The position numbers and the translations under genes are program-made. DNA of 64,000 bases, from the NCBI GenBank assembly GCA_039829995.1, contig CP140036.1, forward strand, positions 124,001 through 188,000, written 5' to 3'. This DNA is from Buchnera aphidicola (Nurudea yanoniella). Lineage in GTDB: Bacteria; Pseudomonadota; Gammaproteobacteria; Enterobacterales; Enterobacteriaceae. The notes under the pieces were generated by a model. That model worked only from the letters and a program-made list of their open reading frames with translations, was not told where the DNA came from and did not search any database. This document shows positions 28,170 to 38,014 of the stretch, piece by piece (within the stretch, counting starts at the first letter, position 1; each line of letters starts with the position of its first letter).

Positions 28170-29119
28170 TTATAATAAATTATTGAAATGTTTTTTAACA
28201 TATGTATTAGCTATATTAATATCATGTTTGATTCTAGTTTGTAGATCGTGTATAGAAGGAAAAAATATTTCGTTTCGAATTTTTTTGATAAAGATAACTT
28301 GTATATATTTTTGATATAGATTGATTGAAATGTTTATAAAATGTACTTCGAGTTTTTTTTGTATTCCAGATATAGTAGGTTGGGTTCCAATATTCGCTAC
28401 TCCGAAAAAAGTTTTTTTGAGGGTACAAACAAATATTTTAACGATAAATACTCCATTAATAGGTGCTGTATTATTATGTAAAGTAATATTAGCTGTAGGA
28501 AATCCAATTATGTTAGTTCCATTTTTTTTTCCATGGATTACTTTTCCAGAAATACTAAAAGATCGTCCTAAAAGTTTTTTAGCTAATTGTAAATTATCAT
28601 TTTCTAATGCTATTCTAATAGCTGTACTACTTATTTCCATTCCTTGTATTTTGAATATTTTTGTAGCATAAACTTCAAAATTATAATGTTTTCCTATATT
28701 TTTTAATAAAGAAATATTTCCTTTTTTTTGAGCACCAAATGAGAAGTTACTTCCAACAGCTAAGAAACAAACATTTAGTTTTTCTATTATTATTTTTTTT
28801 ATAAAATCCCAAGGTTTTATTAAAGAGAAATAGTGATTAAAATAAATACATAGTATTGTATCAATATTCCATCGAGATAAATATTTTATTTTTTCTCGAA
28901 ATTTCGTAAGCCGAACAGGAGGATTATGAGGATAAAAAAATTCTTTAGGTTGTGGTTCAAACAAAATAATAGTTGTTGGCTTTTTGTATTCTTTTTTTTT
29001 TTGCAAATTAAATTAAGTAGTTTTTGATGACCTAAATGTATTCCATCAAAATTTCCTATTGTTAATATGCAGGAAGTAGTTGGTAACTTCAAATTATTTA
29101 TATTACGTATTATTTTCAT
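28170..29119 (-). CDS. ribF: Bifunctional riboflavin kinase/FAD synthetase, frameshifted in poly(A)
   Basis: Converts riboflavin to FMN and FAD. The gene is in two frames: residues 1-55 or so (IRNINNLKLP, then GNFDGIHLGHQ, the FAD-synthetase nucleotide motif) read to an 11-A tract (T-run 28992-29002 on the plus strand), after which the frame ends 22 codons on. The rest, from KKPTTIILFEPQPKEFF through ISSTAIR and the kinase motif GFPTANI to the stop at 28170, is open in the +1 frame. One added A gives 316 residues (E. coli 313) with no other damage. I annotate one gene, expressed only if slippage or a sequence correction restores the frame; otherwise a young pseudogene. FMN is needed by NuoF nearby. 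Confidence 0.85.
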
Positions 29120-29309
29120 AATTTTTTTAATTAATGATTAAATTTAATATTTTGTGTTAAGGATATTTCAATAGTTATTAAAAATCATAATAATGTGCTT
29201 TGAAATAGTACGTAAATATAGCAAAAACGTTTTTATCAATACATTAATAATGTTAATAAATATTTTTTTGATGTATTATATAGCATTATATATGGAGTAC
29301 ACGTTTATT

Positions 29310-29573
29310 ATGGCTAATTTAAAATCATCTAAAAAAAGTGCAGTAAAATCTGAAAAAAAAAGACGTTATAATGCTAGTAATAAATCTAAAATTAAGACAT
29401 TTATAAAAAAAGTAAATTCTGAAATATATTTAGGAAATAAAGAAAAAGCCAAATTCGAATTCAAAATATTGCAATCTATTTTAGATAGATATGCTACTAA
29501 AGGTTTGATTCATAAAAATAAAGCTGCTCGGCATAAATCTAATTTAGAGCATAAAATAAAATTATTAATCTAG
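29310..29573 (+). CDS. rpsT: 30S ribosomal protein S20
   Basis: Primary 16S rRNA-binding protein of the small subunit. The frame is open further upstream, but the conserved N-terminus [21 protein letters not shown] begins at 29310, giving 87 residues as in E. coli. GGAG lies 14 bases upstream, a long but usable spacing. Lys-rich helical bundle ending [15 protein letters not shown] strong terminator follows about 35 bases downstream. Confidence 0.96.
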   Translation: MANLKSSKKSAVKSEKKRRYNASNKSKIKTFIKKVNSEIYLGNKEKAKFEFKILQSILDRYATKGLIHKNKAARHKSNLEHKIKLLI

Positions 29574-29606
29574 TTTGTTTAAATAAAAATTTTGTATTTA
29601 TTTCTT

Positions 29607-29648
29607 AAAATTTGCTTCCATAAAAATTCATATAGAAGCAAATTTTTT
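29607..29648. terminator. Bidirectional terminator between rpsT and dnaJ
   Basis: AAAATTTGCTTC (29607-29618) and GAAGCAAATTTT (29635-29646) form a perfect 12-bp stem with a 16-base loop; the plus strand ends in six Ts (29643-29648), and the minus strand has TTTT at the foot of the stem. Placed between the convergent rpsT and dnaJ stops, it fits a shared Rho-independent terminator. Confidence 0.85.
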
Positions 29649-29653
29649 GAATT

Positions 29654-30793
29654 TTATTTAGTAAGATCATCAAAAAACCTTCTCACTCCTTCGAAAAAAC
29701 GTTTTGATCGAGGACTATTTTTTTCGCCTTTAAATCCTCCAAAACTTTCTCCTAATTGATATAAAAGTTGTTTTTGTGTTTGATTAAGATTAACTGGCGT
29801 TTCAACTATTATTCGACAAAGTAGATCCCCTTTTTTATTACTTTGAATAGATTTTACTCCTTTTTCTTTTATTCTAAATAATTTTCCTGATTGTGTTTCA
29901 GACGGAACTTTTAGTTTAACTTTTCCATCTATTGTTGGTACTTCAATGTTACCACCTAAAGCTGCCATAGAAAAGTTAATTGGTACTTCACAATATAAAT
30001 TATTTTCTTCACGCTCGAAAATTGGATGCTTTTTAACTGTTATTTGAACATATAAATCTCCAGAATTAGCTCCGTTTTCTCCTGCTTCTCCTTCATTGCT
30101 TAGACGGATTCGATCATCGGTATTAACTCCAGCTGGAATTTTTACTGATAAAATTTTTGGTTTTTCTATTCTTCCATGGCCACTACATGTGTAGCATGGA
30201 AATTGTATTACGGTACCCTTTCCTTTACATTGAGGACAAGTTTGCTGAACTGTAAAAAATCCCTTTCTCATTTGTATATTCCCTCTTCCATGACATTTTT
30301 GACAATTTTGAGGTTTAGATTTTGATTGAGTACCATGTCCATAGCATGATGAACAAGTTTGTAAAGTTGGAATACGGATTTTTTTTGTAACTCCTCGAAC
30401 GGCTTCTTCTAGAGTTAGTTGCATATTATATCTTAAATCAGATCCTTTTGAAGGTTTTCGTGTTCTATTTCCATTAAATATATCACCAAAAACATCTCCA
30501 AAAATATCACTAAAATCTGAATTAGTACTGAAGCTATGAGTAAATGTGCTAGTATTTGAATTTCCTTGCTCGAAAGCAGCATGCCCATATTGATCATATG
30601 CAGCTCTTTTTTTTGCATCGTTTAGCACTTCATAAGCTTCTTTTATTTTTTTAAATTTTTCTTCTGCTGTTTTATTACCTTGATTTCTATCGGGATGATA
30701 TTTCATAGCTAATTTTTTATATGCTGTTTTTATATCTCTTTCATCAGATGATTGATTAACCCCTAAAATTTTATAATAATCTTGTTTTGACAT
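29654..30793 (-). CDS. dnaJ: Chaperone DnaJ (Hsp40)
   Basis: Co-chaperone that delivers clients to DnaK and stimulates its ATPase. 379 residues (E. coli 376). J domain with the essential HPD ([10 protein letters not shown]) at about 30-40, a Gly/Phe-rich linker with repeated [11 protein letters not shown], the zinc domain with all four CxxCxGxG repeats ([32 protein letters not shown]), then the client-binding C-terminal domains. Lies 87 bases downstream of dnaK with a hairpin in between. Confidence 0.98.
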   Translation of the reverse strand: MSKQDYYKILGVNQSSDERDIKTAYKKLAMKYHPDRNQGNKTAEEKFKKIKEAYEVLNDAKKRAAYDQYGHAAFEQGNSNTSTFTHSFSTNSDFSDIFGDVFGDIFNGNRTRKPSKGSDLRYNMQLTLEEAVRGVTKKIRIPTLQTCSSCYGHGTQSKSKPQNCQKCHGRGNIQMRKGFFTVQQTCPQCKGKGTVIQFPCYTCSGHGRIEKPKILSVKIPAGVNTDDRIRLSNEGEAGENGANSGDLYVQITVKKHPIFEREENNLYCEVPINFSMAALGGNIEVPTIDGKVKLKVPSETQSGKLFRIKEKGVKSIQSNKKGDLLCRIIVETPVNLNQTQKQLLYQLGESFGGFKGEKNSPRSKRFFEGVRRFFDDLTK

Positions 30794-30821
30794 TCGTTCT
30801 TTTCCTAATTTTAAATAATTT

Positions 30822-30848
30822 CACGAGTATAATATTTTTACACTCGTG
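30822..30848 (-). other. Stable hairpin in the dnaK-dnaJ spacer
   Basis: On the transcribed (minus) strand CACGAGTGTAA pairs with TTATACTCGTG, eleven pairs with one G-U, closing a 5-base loop. No T-tract follows, so it is not a standard terminator; it could protect the dnaK mRNA 3' end or dampen read-through into dnaJ. Confidence 0.65.
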
Positions 30849-30880
30849 CTGTAGTTTTTAAATTATTTTATAAATAAATA

Positions 30881-32794
30881 TTATTTTTTTGGATCTTTTA
30901 CTTCTTCAAATTCTGCATCTACAACGTTTTCTTCAGGTTGTGAAGAAGTATTATTATTTTTAGAGGAGTTAGGTTGTGAAAACTCTTTAGTATCTTGTAT
31001 TAGTTTAGAAGAAAGTTGAATTAAATTTTTTATTTTTTCTTCTATATCAGATTTGTTTTCTCCCTTTAGAGAGATTTCTAGTTCACTTAAAGATTTTTCG
31101 ATATTTTCTTTATCTTTAGGTGTTATTTTTGTAGCAGAATCGTTTAATTGTTTTCTAGTATTATGAGAAATTTGATCTCCTTGGTTTCTCAATTTTACCA
31201 GTTCTTCGAATTTTTTATCCGATTCAGAATTTGCTTCTGCATCAGAGACCATTTTTTTAATTTCAGTTTCATTTAATCCAGATGATGCTTTTATTGTTAT
31301 TTTTTGTTCTTTTCCTGTATTTTTATCTTTTGCTGATACATGTAAAATACCATCTGCATCTATGTCGAATGTTACTTCAATTTGAGGCATTCCTCTAGGA
31401 GCAGGTTGAATACCATCTAAATTAAATTGGCCTAACGATTTGTTATCTATTGATCGTTTGCGTTCTCCTTGTAGTACGTGTATTGTTACAGCTGCTTGAT
31501 TATCTTCTGCTGTAGAAAATACTTGGCTATGTTTTGTAGGAATAGTTGTATTTTTATTGATTAGCGTTGTCATTACCCCACCCATCGTTTCTATTCCTAA
31601 TGATAAGGGAGTGACATCTAATAATAACACATCTTTTACTTCTCCCGACAATACGCCTCCTTGTACTGCAGCGCCGACAGCTACTGCTTCGTCAGGATTA
31701 ACATCCTTGCGCGGTTCTTTTTTGAAAAAATTAGCTACTTTTTTTTGAACCAGTGGCATTCTTGTTTGGCCACCAACTAAAATCACATCATTAATATCTG
31801 AAATAGATAATTTTGCATCTTGTAATGCAGTTTTTAATGGTTCTATAGAACGAACTATTAAATCTTCGACAAGAGATTCTAATTTTGTTCTAGTTACCTT
31901 TATATTTAAATGTTTTGGCCCATTGGCATCTGCTGTTATATAAGGTAGATTTACGTCAGTTTGTTGTGTGGAAGATAACTCAATTTTTGCTTTTTCTGCA
32001 GCTTCTTTTAATCGTTGCATTGCAAGAGGATCATTTCTTAAATCAGTTCCTTGGTCTTTTTTAAATTCTTCAGACAAATAATTGATAAGTCGGCTATCAA
32101 AATCTTCTCCTCCAAGATGAGTATCTCCGTTTGTAGCTAATACTTCGAAAGTTTTTTCTTGATCTACGTTATCTATTTCTATGATTGAGATATCAAATGT
32201 TCCACCTCCTAAATCATATACTGCTATGATTTTGTTTCCTTTGTCTTTATCTAAACCATAAGCTAATGCTGCAGCTGTTGGTTCATTAATAATTCTTTTT
32301 ACATCTAATCCTGCAATTTTTCCTGCATCTTTAGTTGCTTGTCTTTGAGCATCATTAAAATAAGCAGGAACTGTAATAACTGCTTGTGTAACAGGTTCTC
32401 CTAGATAGTCTTCTGCAGTTTTTTTCATTTTTTTTAATATTTCTGCAGAAATTTGAGGAGGAGCGAGTTTTTTTTGTTGAATATTTATCCAAGCATCTCC
32501 ATTTTCTGATTTAATTATTTTGTATGGCATTATTTTAATATCACGTTGTACTTCTTCGTCTGAGAATTTTCTTCCCATTAAACGTTTTATTGCAAATAAT
32601 GTATTGTTCGGATTTGTTATAGCTTGACGTTTGGCAGGTTTTCCTATTAAAATTTCCTCGTTTTTAGTATATGCGATTACTGAAGGTGTAGTTCGATCGC
32701 CTTCTGAATTTTCTAACACACGTGTTTTATTTCCATCCATAATTGCAATACAGGAATTAGTAGTTCCTAAATCGATTCCAATTATTTTACTCAT
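30881..32794 (-). CDS. dnaK: Chaperone DnaK (Hsp70)
   Basis: ATP-driven cytosolic chaperone. 637 residues (E. coli 638) and among the best-conserved proteins here. The ATPase domain (about 1-385) has [27 protein letters not shown] and [11 protein letters not shown]; the substrate-binding domain has [13 protein letters not shown]; the helical lid follows, and the tail ends EEVKDPKK, close to the usual EEVKD-type end. Transcribed from a conserved sigma-32 promoter about 110 bases upstream and cotranscribed with dnaJ. Confidence 0.98.
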   Translation of the reverse strand: MSKIIGIDLGTTNSCIAIMDGNKTRVLENSEGDRTTPSVIAYTKNEEILIGKPAKRQAITNPNNTLFAIKRLMGRKFSDEEVQRDIKIMPYKIIKSENGDAWINIQQKKLAPPQISAEILKKMKKTAEDYLGEPVTQAVITVPAYFNDAQRQATKDAGKIAGLDVKRIINEPTAAALAYGLDKDKGNKIIAVYDLGGGTFDISIIEIDNVDQEKTFEVLATNGDTHLGGEDFDSRLINYLSEEFKKDQGTDLRNDPLAMQRLKEAAEKAKIELSSTQQTDVNLPYITADANGPKHLNIKVTRTKLESLVEDLIVRSIEPLKTALQDAKLSISDINDVILVGGQTRMPLVQKKVANFFKKEPRKDVNPDEAVAVGAAVQGGVLSGEVKDVLLLDVTPLSLGIETMGGVMTTLINKNTTIPTKHSQVFSTAEDNQAAVTIHVLQGERKRSIDNKSLGQFNLDGIQPAPRGMPQIEVTFDIDADGILHVSAKDKNTGKEQKITIKASSGLNETEIKKMVSDAEANSESDKKFEELVKLRNQGDQISHNTRKQLNDSATKITPKDKENIEKSLSELEISLKGENKSDIEEKIKNLIQLSSKLIQDTKEFSQPNSSKNNNTSSQPEENVVDAEFEEVKDPKK

Positions 32795-32901
32795 AAATTG
32801 CTCCTATAAACTATATAAAATTTAATGGTGGAATCATTATTTCTAATTTTTAACAATAATTTTTTATTAAATATTTCAAAATTATATGCTTAGATAATAC
32901 A

Positions 32902-32930
32902 TAGATGGGGTCAATTTTTTGATCATCAAG
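32902..32930 (-). promoter_or_regulatory. Sigma-32 heat-shock promoter of dnaK
   Basis: On the minus strand the -35 box is CTTGATG (32930-32924) and the -10 box CCCCATCTA (32910-32902), separated by 13 bases. The boxes match the E. coli dnaK P1 promoter (CTTGATG, 13 bases, CCCCATTTA) almost exactly, in a spacer that is otherwise nearly all A and T. It predicts a leader of about 100 bases and implies that RpoH-type sigma factor is still present in this genome. Confidence 0.9.
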
Positions 32931-33048
32931 TCTTCAGTAGAACTAATTTAAATATTAATTACTATATTGAATTTAATAGAAAGTTTATAATTTTTAGTTT
33001 AATATATGTGTATTTTAGAAGATTTATTAATAATTTTAAAAAGATATC

Positions 33049-33438
33049 ATGAATTTTATAAATAGCTTATATGCTTTTAAATATTTAGGATTTTTAATAT
33101 ATTTTTTAACAGTTATCGGATTGTGTGCTTTAATTTTATTATTGAGTTCAATATTAGGTGGAAAATCTCAATCTAGACATAAACATAAGCCATTTGAATC
33201 TGGGATAGATCCGGTTGATGAACTTCCTTTAAACGTATCTATTAAATTTTATTTGGTGGCAATTTATTTTGTTTTGTTTGATGTTGAGGCAATGTACTTA
33301 TATTTATGGGCAATAAATATTTATAAAGTTGGATGGTTAGGTTTTGTAGAAGTTTTATTTTTTATTCTATTTTTATTGTGTGGATTAATTTATTTAATTC
33401 GTTTAAATGCATTGAACTGGGATCAGAACCGCCTTTAA
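33049..33438 (+). CDS. nuoA: NADH-quinone oxidoreductase subunit A
   Basis: Small membrane subunit at the junction of the membrane and peripheral arms of complex I. 129 residues (E. coli 147); the missing part is the hydrophilic C-terminal tail. Three membrane segments, with the conserved loop PFESGIDPVDELPLNVSIKFYLVAIYFVLFDVEA. First gene of a complete 13-gene nuo operon (33049-48081). A perfect TATAAT lies at 32986-32991 but I see no matching -35 box. Confidence 0.96.
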   Translation: MNFINSLYAFKYLGFLIYFLTVIGLCALILLLSSILGGKSQSRHKHKPFESGIDPVDELPLNVSIKFYLVAIYFVLFDVEAMYLYLWAINIYKVGWLGFVEVLFFILFLLCGLIYLIRLNALNWDQNRL

Positions 33439-33479
33439 GGAAATATTAATATTTAAATTTTTCAAAAATAGGTTATTTT

Positions 33480-34154
33480 ATGAAATATACATTAACTAGA
33501 GTAGGTAATAAAGGAACAAACAAAAATTATCCGACTCATACAAAAGAAGTTGTGTCTGATCCTATTGATGATTATATAAAAAAAAATGTTTATATGGGTA
33601 CAATTCGTAAATATATTCATAATTTAGTTAATTGGGGAAGAAAGAATTCTCTTTGGCCTTATAATTTTGGGTTATCTTGTTGTTATGTAGAAATGGTAAC
33701 TGCATTTACTTCTGTACATGATATTTCAAGATTTGGTTCTGAGGTTTTGCGTGCATCTCCACGACAGGCTGATTTTATGGTGATTGCTGGTACACCATTT
33801 ATAAAAATGGCACCTGTTATTCAAAGATTATATGATCAAATGTTAGAACCAAAATGGGTCATTTCTATGGGAGCTTGTGCCAATTCTGGTGGAATGTATG
33901 ATGTATACTCTGTAGTTCAGGGTGTAGATAAATTTCTTCCCGTAGATGTATATATTCCTGGTTGTCCACCAAGACCTGAAGCTTATATAGAAGGTTTGAT
34001 GTTATTACAAAAATCTATTTCTAAAGAACGTCGTCCATTATCGTGGATAGTAGGAGAACAAGGTATATACCGTGCTAATATGCCATCGGAAAAAAGTCGA
34101 CGTAAAGCAAAAAATATTTCTATTAAAACACTTCGTTCTCCAGACACAATTTAA
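33480..34154 (+). CDS. nuoB: NADH-quinone oxidoreductase subunit B
   Basis: Carries cluster N2, the last iron-sulfur centre before quinone. 224 residues (E. coli 220). The four cluster cysteines are present: the adjacent pair in LSCCYVEMV, one in [10 protein letters not shown], one in [12 protein letters not shown]. Lies 41 bases after nuoA; nuoCD follows after a 103-base AT-rich spacer containing the 14-base palindrome AATTATATATAATT. Confidence 0.97.
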   Translation: MKYTLTRVGNKGTNKNYPTHTKEVVSDPIDDYIKKNVYMGTIRKYIHNLVNWGRKNSLWPYNFGLSCCYVEMVTAFTSVHDISRFGSEVLRASPRQADFMVIAGTPFIKMAPVIQRLYDQMLEPKWVISMGACANSGGMYDVYSVVQGVDKFLPVDVYIPGCPPRPEAYIEGLMLLQKSISKERRPLSWIVGEQGIYRANMPSEKSRRKAKNISIKTLRSPDTI

Positions 34155-34257
34155 GATAGAATAATTAAAAAGTTCTTTTAAAAGGTCTTTATATCTTAGT
34201 AATTTTTGCATGTTTTTCTTTTTAATTATATATAATTATAAGATTATTATTTAATTT

Positions 34258-36060
34258 ATGAAAAATGATAGTTTAAACCATGATAATAATTTAGGAAAAT
34301 TTATTCCTAATAATCATATTAACAGCATCATTGTAGAAGAACTTTTTGAATTTTTTGGGAAAAACAAGTTTGTTCTTCAGGCAAATTTAATGGATATTCC
34401 TATATTGTGGATAGATAGAAATATTTTATTGGAAGTAGGTAAATTTTTGTTAAACATGCGTAATCCTTATACCACATTGTTTGATCTTCATGGAATTGAT
34501 GAAAGATTGCGTTCTCATCGATCAGGATTACCGTTAGCTGATTTTTCGGTTTTTTATCATTTTATTTCGTATTCTAGAAATAGTGATGTAATATTTAAAA
34601 TAGCATTGTTTAACAATGCATTGAATGTTCCTACATTAACAGCATTATATCCAAATTCTAATTGGTATGAATGTGAAACATGGGAAATGTTTGGAATTGT
34701 TTTTGATCAACATCCTCATTTAACTCATATTATTATGCCAAAGACTTGGAAAGGATATCCGTTGCGAAAAGATTATCCTTCAAGAGCTACTGAGTATGAT
34801 CCGTTTGTGTTAAATGAGAATAAAGAAGATATTGAAATGGATTCATTAAGATTTAATCCAGAAGAGTGGGGAATGAAAAAACAAAGTAAAGATAATAACT
34901 ATATGTTTTTAAATTTAGGACCAAACCATCCTTCTGCGCATGGAGTTTTTCGTATAATTTTACAATTAGATGGAGAAAAAATTGTTGATTGTGTTCCGGA
35001 CATTGGATACCACCATCGTGGAGCTGAGAAAATAGGAGAACGTCAAACTTGGCATGGTTATATCCCATATACAGATCGCATTGAATATTTAGGTGGATGT
35101 ATTAATGAAATGCCTTACATATTAGCAGTTGAAAAATTAGCTGGTATTACAGTCCCAAAAAAAGTAGAAGTTATTCGAATAATGTTGTCAGAATTGTTTA
35201 GAATTAATAGTCATTTGCTATATGTTTCTACTTTTATTCAAGATGTTGGTGCTATGACACCAGTTTTTTTAGCATTTACTGATCGTCAAAAGATTTATGA
35301 TATTATTGAAGCAATTACAGGATTTCGTATGCATCCTGCGTGGTTTAGAATTGGAGGGGTAGCAAATGATTTGCCACGAGGATGGAATAAATTACTGAAA
35401 GATTTTCTTCAATGGATACCAAAAAGATTGAAAAAGTATATTAATGTTGCACTTAAAAATAGTATTTTAATAAGTAGATCAAAAGGTATAGCTGAGTATA
35501 ACAAATATGAAGCTCTTACATGGGGTGTTACAGGATCAGGTTTACGTGCTACTGGATTAGATTTTGATGTTAGAAAGAAGAGACCTTATTCTGGATATCA
35601 TAATTTTGAGTTTGAAGTTCCACTAGGAAATGGAATTAGTGATTGTTATTCTAGAGTAATGTTAAAAGTAGAGGAAATTTGGCAAAGTATTTTTATTTTA
35701 CAACAATGTTTAAATAATATGCCAGATGGTCCGTTTAAAGCTGATCACCCTTTAACTACTCCGCCTCCTAAAGAACGTACTTTGCAACATATTGAAACAA
35801 TGATTACTCATTTCTTGCAAGTTTCTTGGGGGCCTGTAATTCCTCCTAATGAGAGTTTTCAAATGGTTGAAGCATCTAAAGGAATAAATAGCTACTATTT
35901 AATTAGTGATGGAAACACTACAAGTTATAGAACTAGAATAAGAACCCCTAGTTTTCCTCATTTACAACAAATACCATCAGTCATTCGTGGAAGTTTAATA
36001 TCAGATTTAATAGTTTATTTAGGGAGTATTGATTTCGTTATGTCTGATGTCGATCGTTAA
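34258..36060 (+). CDS. nuoC: NADH-quinone oxidoreductase fused subunit C/D
   Basis: Fused NuoC-NuoD, as in E. coli (about 600 residues in both). The C part (about 1-190) includes [13 protein letters not shown] and [13 protein letters not shown]; the D part from about 210 has [29 protein letters not shown] and ends SDVDR, forming the quinone pocket with NuoB. The fusion is a gammaproteobacterial trait and supports the placement. Often labelled nuoCD. Followed by nuoE after 8 bases. Confidence 0.97.
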   Translation: MKNDSLNHDNNLGKFIPNNHINSIIVEELFEFFGKNKFVLQANLMDIPILWIDRNILLEVGKFLLNMRNPYTTLFDLHGIDERLRSHRSGLPLADFSVFYHFISYSRNSDVIFKIALFNNALNVPTLTALYPNSNWYECETWEMFGIVFDQHPHLTHIIMPKTWKGYPLRKDYPSRATEYDPFVLNENKEDIEMDSLRFNPEEWGMKKQSKDNNYMFLNLGPNHPSAHGVFRIILQLDGEKIVDCVPDIGYHHRGAEKIGERQTWHGYIPYTDRIEYLGGCINEMPYILAVEKLAGITVPKKVEVIRIMLSELFRINSHLLYVSTFIQDVGAMTPVFLAFTDRQKIYDIIEAITGFRMHPAWFRIGGVANDLPRGWNKLLKDFLQWIPKRLKKYINVALKNSILISRSKGIAEYNKYEALTWGVTGSGLRATGLDFDVRKKRPYSGYHNFEFEVPLGNGISDCYSRVMLKVEEIWQSIFILQQCLNNMPDGPFKADHPLTTPPPKERTLQHIETMITHFLQVSWGPVIPPNESFQMVEASKGINSYYLISDGNTTSYRTRIRTPSFPHLQQIPSVIRGSLISDLIVYLGSIDFVMSDVDR

Positions 36061-36068
36061 GTAAAAAC

Positions 36069-36563
36069 ATGTCAAAAAAAATATTGTATGATAATTTTGT
36101 ATTAAATGATGAAGATAAGATAGAAATATTAAAAAAGAAAGATAATTATGAGAATTCGCGCTCTAGTTCTATAGAAGCATTGAAAATAGTTCAAAAGAAA
36201 TATGGCTGGATTTCTGACTTTGCTATTTATGAAATTTCGAAAATACTTGGAATAACTGAGAGCGATTTAGAAGAAGTAGCTACATTTTATAGTCAAATTT
36301 TTCGTAAACCAGTAGGAAGAAATATAATACGTTATTGTGATAGTATTGTATGTTTTATGCATGATTGTGAAAGCATAAGATTTTTTTTAGAAAAAAAATT
36401 GGATATTTCTATTGGAGAAACAACAAAAGATTTTAATTTTACTTTATTGCCTGTGAGTTGTTTAGGAAATTGCGATAAAGCTCCTACTATAATGATTAAT
36501 GATGATGTATATTCTTGTGTAACTTCAAGTTTAATCATGAGATTATTGGAATCATATAAGTGA
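36069..36563 (+). CDS. nuoE: NADH-quinone oxidoreductase subunit E
   Basis: Peripheral-arm subunit with the 2Fe-2S cluster N1a, paired with NuoF. 164 residues (E. coli 166). Cluster cysteines in YCDSIVC and in [11 protein letters not shown]. The helical N-terminal half has [18 protein letters not shown]. Its TGA stop overlaps the nuoF GTG start (GTGA), so the two are translationally coupled. Confidence 0.97.
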   Translation: MSKKILYDNFVLNDEDKIEILKKKDNYENSRSSSIEALKIVQKKYGWISDFAIYEISKILGITESDLEEVATFYSQIFRKPVGRNIIRYCDSIVCFMHDCESIRFFLEKKLDISIGETTKDFNFTLLPVSCLGNCDKAPTIMINDDVYSCVTSSLIMRLLESYK

Positions 36564-37897
36564 AAAAAATACTCTGTACTCGTGAAACTCATCCATTAAC
36601 GTGGTGGTTAAATGAAAACAAAGATGTAGTATGGATAGAAGAATATAAAAAAAAAGGTGGTTATTTAGCTTTTGAAAAAGCAGTTAAGACTATAAAACCG
36701 CAAGAGATTATAAATACTATAATAGGTTCAGGTTTAAAAGGACGCGGAGGAGCAGGATTTTCTACAGGAATAAAATGGAGTTTAATGTCTCAAAGTAGAA
36801 ATAGTAGTGTGCGATATTTATTGTGTAATGCTGATGAAATGGAGCCAGGTACGTATAAAGATAAATTTTTAATGGAGAAAATTCCCCATCAGTTAATAGA
36901 AGGAATTTTGATTAGTGCATTAGCTTTAAAAGTTAATGTAAGTTATATTTTTTTAAGAGGAGAATATGTTCATGCTGAACATATTCTCAATAAAGCTATT
37001 TGTGAAGCTAAAAATTCAAATTATATTGGAAAAAATGTTCTTACATCAAATTTAAGTTTTGAAATTTTTGTACATAGTGGTGCTGGACGTTATATTTGTG
37101 GAGAAGAAACCGCCTTAATTAATTCTTTAGAAGGTAGACGAGCTAATCCAAGATGTAAACCTCCTTTTCCTGCTGTTATAGGAGTATGGGGAAAACCTAC
37201 TTGTATTAATAATGTGGAAACATTGTCTAATGTACCGTCTATTATTTTAAATGGTATAGAATGGTATAAAAATTTATCAAAAAGTTCTGATGCAGGTACT
37301 AAGATAATGGGATTTTCGGGGAAAGTTAAAAATCCTGGATTATGGGAATTGCCTTTTGGAACATCAGCACGTGAGGTATTAGAAGACTATGCTGGTGGTA
37401 TGAAAAATGGATTTAAACTTAAAGCATGGCTACCAGGTGGAGCAAGTACAGATTTTTTAACATGTGAACATATTGATGTTCCTATGGATTTTCTTAATAT
37501 TCAAAAAGCAGGAAGTAGATTAGGTACTGCTGTCGCCATGGCAGTTGATCATACTATGAATATAGTATCTGTAGTTAGAAACATTGAAGAATTTTTTTCT
37601 CGCGAATCATGTGGATGGTGTACTCCATGTCGTGATGGTTTACCATGGATTGTGTTTATTTTAAAATCTTTAGAAAAAAATCAAGGACATAAGGATGATA
37701 TTAAGATTTTAGAAAATCTATGTTTGCAATTAGGGCCTGGAAAAACATTTTGTGCACATGCTCCTGGGGCTATTTCTCCATTGAGAAGTGCTATTAAATA
37801 TTTTCGTGCAGAGTTTGAAAATTGTATTCAACCGTCGTCGATTATTAGTATAAAATTAATAGAAGGTATTCAGTCAAATAATATTATTAATGACTAA
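36560..37897 (+). CDS. nuoF: NADH-quinone oxidoreductase subunit F (NADH- and FMN-binding)
   Basis: Entry point of electrons into complex I: binds NADH, FMN and the 4Fe-4S cluster N3. Starts at GTG, overlapping nuoE by 4 bases; 445 residues, as in E. coli. FMN/NADH glycine-rich motif [16 protein letters not shown]-site region [26 protein letters not shown], and the cluster ligands [12 protein letters not shown] plus a later Cys in [10 protein letters not shown]. It requires FMN, which RibF makes, and ribF here is frameshifted. Confidence 0.97.
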   Translation: MKKILCTRETHPLTWWLNENKDVVWIEEYKKKGGYLAFEKAVKTIKPQEIINTIIGSGLKGRGGAGFSTGIKWSLMSQSRNSSVRYLLCNADEMEPGTYKDKFLMEKIPHQLIEGILISALALKVNVSYIFLRGEYVHAEHILNKAICEAKNSNYIGKNVLTSNLSFEIFVHSGAGRYICGEETALINSLEGRRANPRCKPPFPAVIGVWGKPTCINNVETLSNVPSIILNGIEWYKNLSKSSDAGTKIMGFSGKVKNPGLWELPFGTSAREVLEDYAGGMKNGFKLKAWLPGGASTDFLTCEHIDVPMDFLNIQKAGSRLGTAVAMAVDHTMNIVSVVRNIEEFFSRESCGWCTPCRDGLPWIVFILKSLEKNQGHKDDIKILENLCLQLGPGKTFCAHAPGAISPLRSAIKYFRAEFENCIQPSSIISIKLIEGIQSNNIIND

Positions 37898-37937
37898 TTT
37901 AGAAATATAGTAAAGATATTTTGAAACGACCATTTTG

Positions 37938-37969
37938 TATGTATGTAGTCTAATTTTACTATATACATA
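37938..37969 (+). other. Stable hairpin between nuoF and nuoG
   Basis: TATGTATGTAGT (37938-37949) pairs with ACTATATACATA (37958-37969): twelve pairs with one wobble and an 8-base loop. No T-tract follows, so it is unlikely to terminate. It lies in one of the longer gaps of the nuo operon and may be an mRNA processing or stability element. Confidence 0.6.
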
Positions 37970-38014
37970 GTTTATAAATTAAAAATTTTATCAAATAAAA
38001 ATAAAGATAATTTT

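Noticed and set aside
28170..29006. A separate 278-residue RibF-like gene starting at TTG just before the A-tract
   Set aside because: It would lack the GNFDGIHLGH motif, which is present in the adjoining frame; one missing A explains both pieces, so I treat it as one frameshifted gene and mention the truncated form only as an alternative.
32967..32991. TTGAAT and TATAAT upstream of nuoA as a sigma-70 promoter
   Set aside because: The spacer is only 13 bases; a TATAAT alone is expected by chance in such AT-rich DNA.
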